From assembly GCA_018969165.1 (NCBI GenBank), contig JAGWYX010000097.1, positions 1 to 9,117 on the forward strand: a stretch of DNA of 9,117 nucleotides, in the 5' to 3' direction. This document shows, piece by piece, positions 5,566 to 9,117 of the stretch. The position numbers and the translations under genes were made by a program. This DNA comes from Verrucomicrobiota bacterium. Lineage in GTDB: Bacteria > Verrucomicrobiota > Verrucomicrobiia > Limisphaerales > JAGWYX01. Within the stretch, counting starts at the first letter, position 1. Every line of letters starts with the position of its first letter. Under the pieces are notes generated by a model. The model worked only from the letters and a program-made list of their open reading frames with translations, ran no database searches and was not told where the DNA came from.

Positions 5566-8043
5566 TCACTTCCCGGCTGCCGCATGAAGGTAGCGATTGG
5601 CCCACGAGAGAAACGCCGGCCAGTTCGGTGCGTCGGTGTGCCCACCGTCGTGCTGGCGCCAGGCCAGTTCACCGCTGGTCAGCGCGGTATTGAGCGGCGG
5701 CATCGGGTCGGTGCGATCATCACCGGGCGTGCCCAGGTCCCGTTTGCCCAGCAACCGGTAAACCGGGCCGGCGGCGACCGCCGCCATGAAACTGCCGTGC
5801 TGATCCACCCAAGTCCCCTCGGCACCCGGCCCGCTGGACGCGCCGTAGCTGATGAACACTGGCCGCGGCGCGCAGAGTGCGATTAATTCGTGGGCGTCCA
5901 CTGGCAAATCCCCGGGCGTCAACGGACCGCCGTATTTGAGAAAATTGCCCGCCATCCAGTGATACTCACCGGTGCCGGTAAGGTTCTCCACGCGCTCACC
6001 CCAGTTGCGGCGGGACAATTTCGCTCCCCCCTCGCCAGAGGAACCGATCAGCGCGATGGCGAACCGCCGCTCGTAGGCCATCGTGACCAACGCCGCCTTG
6101 CCGTAGCGGGAAAGGCCTTCGATGCCCACCTGCCTGGCGTCCACCGCCGCGTCGGTTTCAAAATAATCCAGCGCCCGGCTGGCCCCCCACGCCCACGCCC
6201 GCAACGCGCCCCAATCGTCGGGCCGGCGGGGCTGACCGCAGTTGCACAGCCCGATAATGCCTCGAGTCAGGCCGGCGCCGTTGTCCGCCTGGTAACTGGT
6301 CGGCACGATCACCGCGTAACCCCAGCCGTTGGACAAAACCAGTTGCCGCCAATCGGGTCCCCGGCCAAAGCCGCCGAAACCCCGAAAGCCGTTCGTCGCG
6401 CCGCGCCGAAACCGGCCGAGTCCGCCAACCTCGTTGGTTCGCCCCACCCGGTTACGGCCAAAGCCGCCGAAATTGCCAAACCCAAATTCCAGCATCACCG
6501 GCACCGGCCCCGGCGCGTCCGCCGGCGTGGTCAGCGTCAATTGAATCTTCACGTCGATGGCTGGACAGGCGGAATTATCAACCTGGCCAACGAGTTCTTT
6601 CCGGATCACGGGCGCCGCGCCGTTGGTGGTCCGTACCGTGCTGGTCACTCGCCAGGTCACCGGCGGGACGTTGCTCGGCACCCGCCCATAGATCTCGCGG
6701 TCGAAATCCTCGACGATTTCCGGCCGCCGCAGTTTCCACCACATCTCCGGCGTGCTCACCGGTTCTCCATTCCGCAGCCGGAGCGGGTCGGGCAGGTTGG
6801 GAAAGGGATTGGCCTTGGCTTCGTCGGTGTTCTGGTAGTTGGTCGCCTGCGGGTGCATACCATCGGCCCCGGGACGCAAGGACGTGATGCCGAGTTGGTC
6901 CATCATGTTCTGGTGGTCCTGGCCGGCGTTCCAATCGACCGGATCCGGCAGATTGCGGAGGTCGATCAGCGCCACGGTTTCGTGAGTGCGGCCGCTGTGA
7001 AACTGGACGTAGCGCCCGAGCTGATCGAAGGACGCATGGGGGTGGACGCGGTGAACGGTATCGCGCAAACCGGTGGCCAGCAGGCGGGAACTGCCGGACT
7101 CCGTCGCGATGAGCCAAAGCCGGCCCTGCAGATCATCCGCGACGATGAACTTGCCGTCGGGCCGGGCGGCCGCGTGCCAGTAGGACCCTGCGCGCAACAG
7201 TCGCGCCGCGCCGCCCTTGCCGACGAGCATGATGCCCACCTTGTCGTTGACCATCGTCATCTGCCCGGTGTCCTTGACCCAGGCTTCATGCGTGACCCAC
7301 TCCTTGAGCGGCGTGAACCAGTTCGTTGGATGGGTGCGCGCGTAGAACGGCCGGTTGCCCGAGCCGTCAATGTTGACCACCCAGCTCCGCTGCGGGGCGT
7401 AACCCCCCGTTTCCCAAACATAGAAAATCACTGGGTCAGTCGGGCTGTGCTGCACATGGCCGATTCGAAAGCCTTGCGTGATGACCGTCCGATAGCCCCC
7501 CGTCGCGGTGTCGAGCAGGCCAATCTCCCAGTTGGCGGCGTCGCGTTGTTTGCCCAGCGTCAGCCAGCGGCCATCCCCGCTGAGCGTCGGCTGTTGGAAC
7601 CCACCGACGTAGGGCCGCGGGATTTCGCCAACCTCGCGCTCGGTGAAATCGATCACATCCAACGCGATGACCGCCGGCCCACGCAGGTAGTAAACGCGCC
7701 GCGCGTGGGTGGGGTCCGGACACGCCGAGTGGGCGTTGACGGCCGGATCGTCCGTAAGCTGCACCAGGCGCCCGGTCTCGACCTCGGCCCGGAATAGCTG
7801 CGGCGAACCACTGTAATTTGCCACGCAGATCAGGTAGCGATCGTCGGCGGTGAAATTGGAGAAGTGGAAGTAGAGGTTGTCCGCCTGGTTCGTGCCGCAG
7901 GTCAGCTCGCAGATCCGCACCCCGGTGACGGGGTCGGAATAGAACTGGCGTTCCACGCCCCAGTCACGGCCGACGTTGGCAGCCGCCAGGCGGCCGGCGC
8001 CGAGCAGCAAGCAGGTGAACAGGAAAGATCGGTTTCGTTTCAT
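5566..8043 (-). CDS. Secreted fusion: oligogalacturonate-lyase-like beta-propeller + CE15 glucuronoyl-esterase-like domain
   Basis: The ATG at 8043-8041 gives an 825-residue protein with a clear signal peptide (MKRNRSFLFTCLLLGAG..., cleavage near 22 after LAAA), so it is exported. Residues about 45-410 form a PD40/TolB-type beta-propeller that resembles oligogalacturonate lyases (PL22). Visible features are GHVQHSPTDP (H196), WVTHEAW (H252), YWHAAARPDG (H290), and H331xxH334PH336 before ASFDQLGRYVQF. Residues about 430-825 resemble carbohydrate esterase family 15, alpha/beta hydrolases that cleave glucuronate esters linking lignin to xylan. This part shows PEMWWKLRRPEIVEDFDREIYGRVP, the nucleophile elbow GLSRYGK (S645), SSGEGGAKLSRR, LPVDAHELIALCAPRPVF and HDGGHTD (H798, H802). 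A Gly/Phe/Arg-rich insert occupies about 519-562. In-frame sequence upstream of 8043 falls in the intergenic repeat and lacks a signal peptide, so the 8043 start is preferred. Both halves imply uronic-acid polysaccharide breakdown; the exact substrate is unknown. Confidence 0.85.
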   Translation of the reverse strand: MKRNRSFLFTCLLLGAGRLAAANVGRDWGVERQFYSDPVTGVRICELTCGTNQADNLYFHFSNFTADDRYLICVANYSGSPQLFRAEVETGRLVQLTDDPAVNAHSACPDPTHARRVYYLRGPAVIALDVIDFTEREVGEIPRPYVGGFQQPTLSGDGRWLTLGKQRDAANWEIGLLDTATGGYRTVITQGFRIGHVQHSPTDPVIFYVWETGGYAPQRSWVVNIDGSGNRPFYARTHPTNWFTPLKEWVTHEAWVKDTGQMTMVNDKVGIMLVGKGGAARLLRAGSYWHAAARPDGKFIVADDLQGRLWLIATESGSSRLLATGLRDTVHRVHPHASFDQLGRYVQFHSGRTHETVALIDLRNLPDPVDWNAGQDHQNMMDQLGITSLRPGADGMHPQATNYQNTDEAKANPFPNLPDPLRLRNGEPVSTPEMWWKLRRPEIVEDFDREIYGRVPSNVPPVTWRVTSTVRTTNGAAPVIRKELVGQVDNSACPAIDVKIQLTLTTPADAPGPVPVMLEFGFGNFGGFGRNRVGRTNEVGGLGRFRRGATNGFRGFGGFGRGPDWRQLVLSNGWGYAVIVPTSYQADNGAGLTRGIIGLCNCGQPRRPDDWGALRAWAWGASRALDYFETDAAVDARQVGIEGLSRYGKAALVTMAYERRFAIALIGSSGEGGAKLSRRNWGERVENLTGTGEYHWMAGNFLKYGGPLTPGDLPVDAHELIALCAPRPVFISYGASSGPGAEGTWVDQHGSFMAAVAAGPVYRLLGKRDLGTPGDDRTDPMPPLNTALTSGELAWRQHDGGHTDAPNWPAFLSWANRYLHAAAGK

Positions 8044-8098
8044 GTTGGCCGGTACGGTTCCGTCGCCTCGGGGCGTTCGTCTCGATGCTGCGAACCCC

Positions 8099-8127
8099 AG
8101 TCTATGCCACCGCCGCGCCGCAGACAA
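8099..8127 (-). promoter_or_regulatory. Candidate sigma70-type promoter for the propeller-CE15 gene
   Basis: On the minus strand, TTGTCT (8127-8122) and TAGACT (8104-8099) are separated by 17 nt, each matching 4 of 6 consensus positions. The implied transcript would start near 8092, giving a leader of about 50 nt before the ATG at 8043. Such weak matches occur by chance, and promoter consensus in this group is not well fixed. Confidence 0.25.
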
Positions 8128-8161
8128 GGACCGCTTCCGCCGTCCCTGCCGTTCCCATTTT

Positions 8162-8192
8162 GGGGAGCGCGGGCTTCCCGCCTGCTGCGCTC
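8162..8192. repeat. GC-rich palindromic intergenic element with alternative hairpins
   Basis: GAGCGC (8165-8170) can pair with GCGCTC (8187-8192). The overlapping GCGGG (8169-8173) can pair with CCCGC (8177-8181) around CTT. The two foldings partly compete. It sits in the middle of the divergent spacer between the CE15-type gene and the DUF1080 gene. The GCGGGCTTCCCGC style is what I would expect of a dispersed intergenic repeat, but only one copy is in this window. Confidence 0.4.
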
Positions 8193-8246
8193 GGCGCCTC
8201 GCCGTACGCTTCCTCAGGGCTCGAGGGCCCGACGCCCAACGGGACA

Positions 8247-8278
8247 GCAAAACTTGACTTGCGAACCGCAAGTTTCAC
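8247..8278 (-). repeat. AAACTTG-N12-CAAGTTT dyad repeat, copy 2
   Basis: Arms AAACTTG (8250-8256) and CAAGTTT (8269-8275) flank a 12-nt spacer, exactly the geometry of copy 1. On the minus strand it matches 2626-2654 at 25 of 29 positions. The inner hairpin is stronger here: ACTTGCG (8257-8263) pairs with CGCAAGT (8267-8273) around AAC. It lies 13 nt upstream of the DUF1080 start codons. It also contains a TTGACT (8254-8259) that could be read as a -35 box, with CACAAT (8276-8281) 16 nt further on. Confidence 0.65.
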
Positions 8279-8290
8279 AATTGACCGACG

Positions 8291-8905
8291 GTGATGATGA
8301 TGACCGGAAAAACTCTGCCCATTCTGGCCTGCGTGGCCCTGGCCCTGAGCGCGCCGGGCGCCGAACACCGCTCAAAGTGGATTTCGCTGTTCAACGGCAA
8401 AGACCTCACGGGCTGGACCGTTCACGGCAAGGCCAAATGGTCCGTTCAGCACGGCCTCCTGGTGGGCGTGGGCGGCATGGGCCATATCTACACAGACGCC
8501 GCCTGTTCCGATTTCGAGGCCAAGGGCATGTTCCGCGTCACCAGCCAGGGAGCGATCCCCAACAGCGGGTTTTACTTCCGGTCCAACCCACCGGCGGATA
8601 ACCCGGACGGCTTTCCCCGGGGCTACGAGGCCCAAATTTGCAATCACGGGGACGGTTACACCGGTTGGCTCTGGAAGCCGGGCAAACCCACCGGCAAAGC
8701 CACCGAGCTGCTCACCAAAGATGACGAGTGGTTCCGTTACCGCATCCGGGCCGTGGGCACGCACCTCCAGTTTTGGATCAATGACAAACTGGTGATGACT
8801 TACGACGACGCCGAATACAAACGCGGCCACTTTGCCATCCAAGGCCACAATCCCGGCATGACCGTCGAGGCAAAAGAACTGTATTACCGGGACCTGACCA
8901 ATTAG
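8291..8905 (+). CDS. Secreted DUF1080 (3-keto-disaccharide hydrolase-type) protein
   Basis: This is a single-domain DUF1080/PF06439 protein of about 204 residues, with a concanavalin-like jelly-roll fold in known relatives. Some characterised members cleave 3-keto-glycosides, but most are of unknown substrate. A short hydrophobic leader (LPILACVALALSA, cleavage near 21-24) indicates export. The family's opening motif FNGKDLTGW is at 34-42. It is followed by a WSVQHGLL strand, FRSNP, the GYEAQI core strand (after DGFPR), WFRYRIRAVGTHLQFWINDKLV, and a C-terminal HFAIQGHNPG...KELYYRDL typical of the fold. The start is ambiguous: GTG 8291 and ATGs at 8294, 8297 and 8300 are consecutive in-frame candidates, and no strong Shine-Dalgarno was seen. 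The gene is divergent from the propeller-CE15 gene across 247 bp, consistent with a shared carbohydrate-use role but not proof of co-regulation. Confidence 0.9.
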   Translation: MMMMTGKTLPILACVALALSAPGAEHRSKWISLFNGKDLTGWTVHGKAKWSVQHGLLVGVGGMGHIYTDAACSDFEAKGMFRVTSQGAIPNSGFYFRSNPPADNPDGFPRGYEAQICNHGDGYTGWLWKPGKPTGKATELLTKDDEWFRYRIRAVGTHLQFWINDKLVMTYDDAEYKRGHFAIQGHNPGMTVEAKELYYRDLTN

Positions 8906-9117
8906 GCCCCAGGTTGGATTGGCCCGCATCGATGCGCCCTCGTAACGCGGCCCTGTGGGCTGACTGTCGAGGGCTGAAAAGGGTTGGTTACCTGAGCAAC
9001 AACGCGCTCCTCCTGCCGTAGCGCGATGGCCCACTTGCCGAAAATGCGTGCTTGACTTTCGCATCGCGAGTGAGAACCTGCGCGGCGTTTGCTTTTGCGT
9101 CCGGCCTGTCCTGGGAG
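8906..9117. other. Gene-free right end with stem-loops
   Basis: No coding region is visible after the DUF1080 stop codon. A 12-bp perfect palindrome CGCATCGATGCG lies at 8925-8936. A 7-bp stem GCCCTCG (8936-8942)/CGAGGGC (8968-8974) encloses a smaller GCCC-TGT-GGGC hairpin (8950-8960). None has a T-tract. A lone TTGACT at 9052-9057 lacks a convincing -10 partner. Confidence 0.35.

Noticed and set aside
5890..7797. Long open frame of 635 codons on the + strand inside the propeller-CE15 gene
   Set aside because: It is antisense to a gene with a signal peptide and clear domain motifs. Its translation is Arg/Pro/Ala/Gly-rich with no recognisable motif, as is usual opposite GC-rich genes.
9052..9080. 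Possible promoter TTGACT near the right edge
   Set aside because: No acceptable -10 element lies 16-18 nt downstream, and no gene start is visible before the window ends.

Overview
The window is a GC-rich stretch of bacterial chromosome, or of a metagenome bin. Three things suggest a Verrucomicrobiota member, perhaps of the Limisphaerales/Pedosphaera group: a secreted DUF1080 protein, a secreted CE15-type esterase, and intergenic spaces crowded with small hairpin-forming repeats. This is an inference from gene style; no rRNA or marker gene is present to settle it.

Layout. Positions 3-1967 hold the end of a pyruvate dehydrogenase operon (E1 beta, cut by the window edge, then E2) on the + strand. 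Positions 2122-2522 hold a class II fumarase gene that has lost most of its middle and is frameshifted; a perfect 14-bp-stem terminator follows. Positions 2585-3334 contain no intact gene. That space holds two copies of a GAGGCGCGCCT-containing repeat, a dyad repeat that recurs 5.6 kb away, a run of four different hairpins, and a C-terminal scrap of pdxH on the minus strand. An intact type II NADH dehydrogenase gene (3335-4681) and a small putative lipoprotein gene (4976-5323) come next. Convergent to these is a large minus-strand gene (5566-8043) for a secreted two-domain enzyme: an oligogalacturonate-lyase-like beta-propeller fused to a CE15 glucuronoyl-esterase-like hydrolase. Divergent from it, across a 247-bp repeat-containing spacer, is a secreted DUF1080 protein (8291-8905).

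How the genes fit together. PDH feeds pyruvate into acetyl-CoA and NDH-2 reoxidises NADH at the membrane; these are ordinary central-metabolism genes. The two secreted proteins at the right end suggest turnover of uronic-acid-containing plant or algal polysaccharide. Two broken genes (fumarase and pdxH) bracket the repeat-rich 2.5-3.3 kb region, which suggests past rearrangement there, or an assembly join that should be tested.

I see no CRISPR array, tRNA, rRNA, transposase, phage gene or recognisable defence system. The most notable items are the propeller-CE15 fusion with its non-canonical catalytic acid and Gly/Phe/Arg-rich insert, the two gene remnants, and the families of dispersed palindromic repeats.
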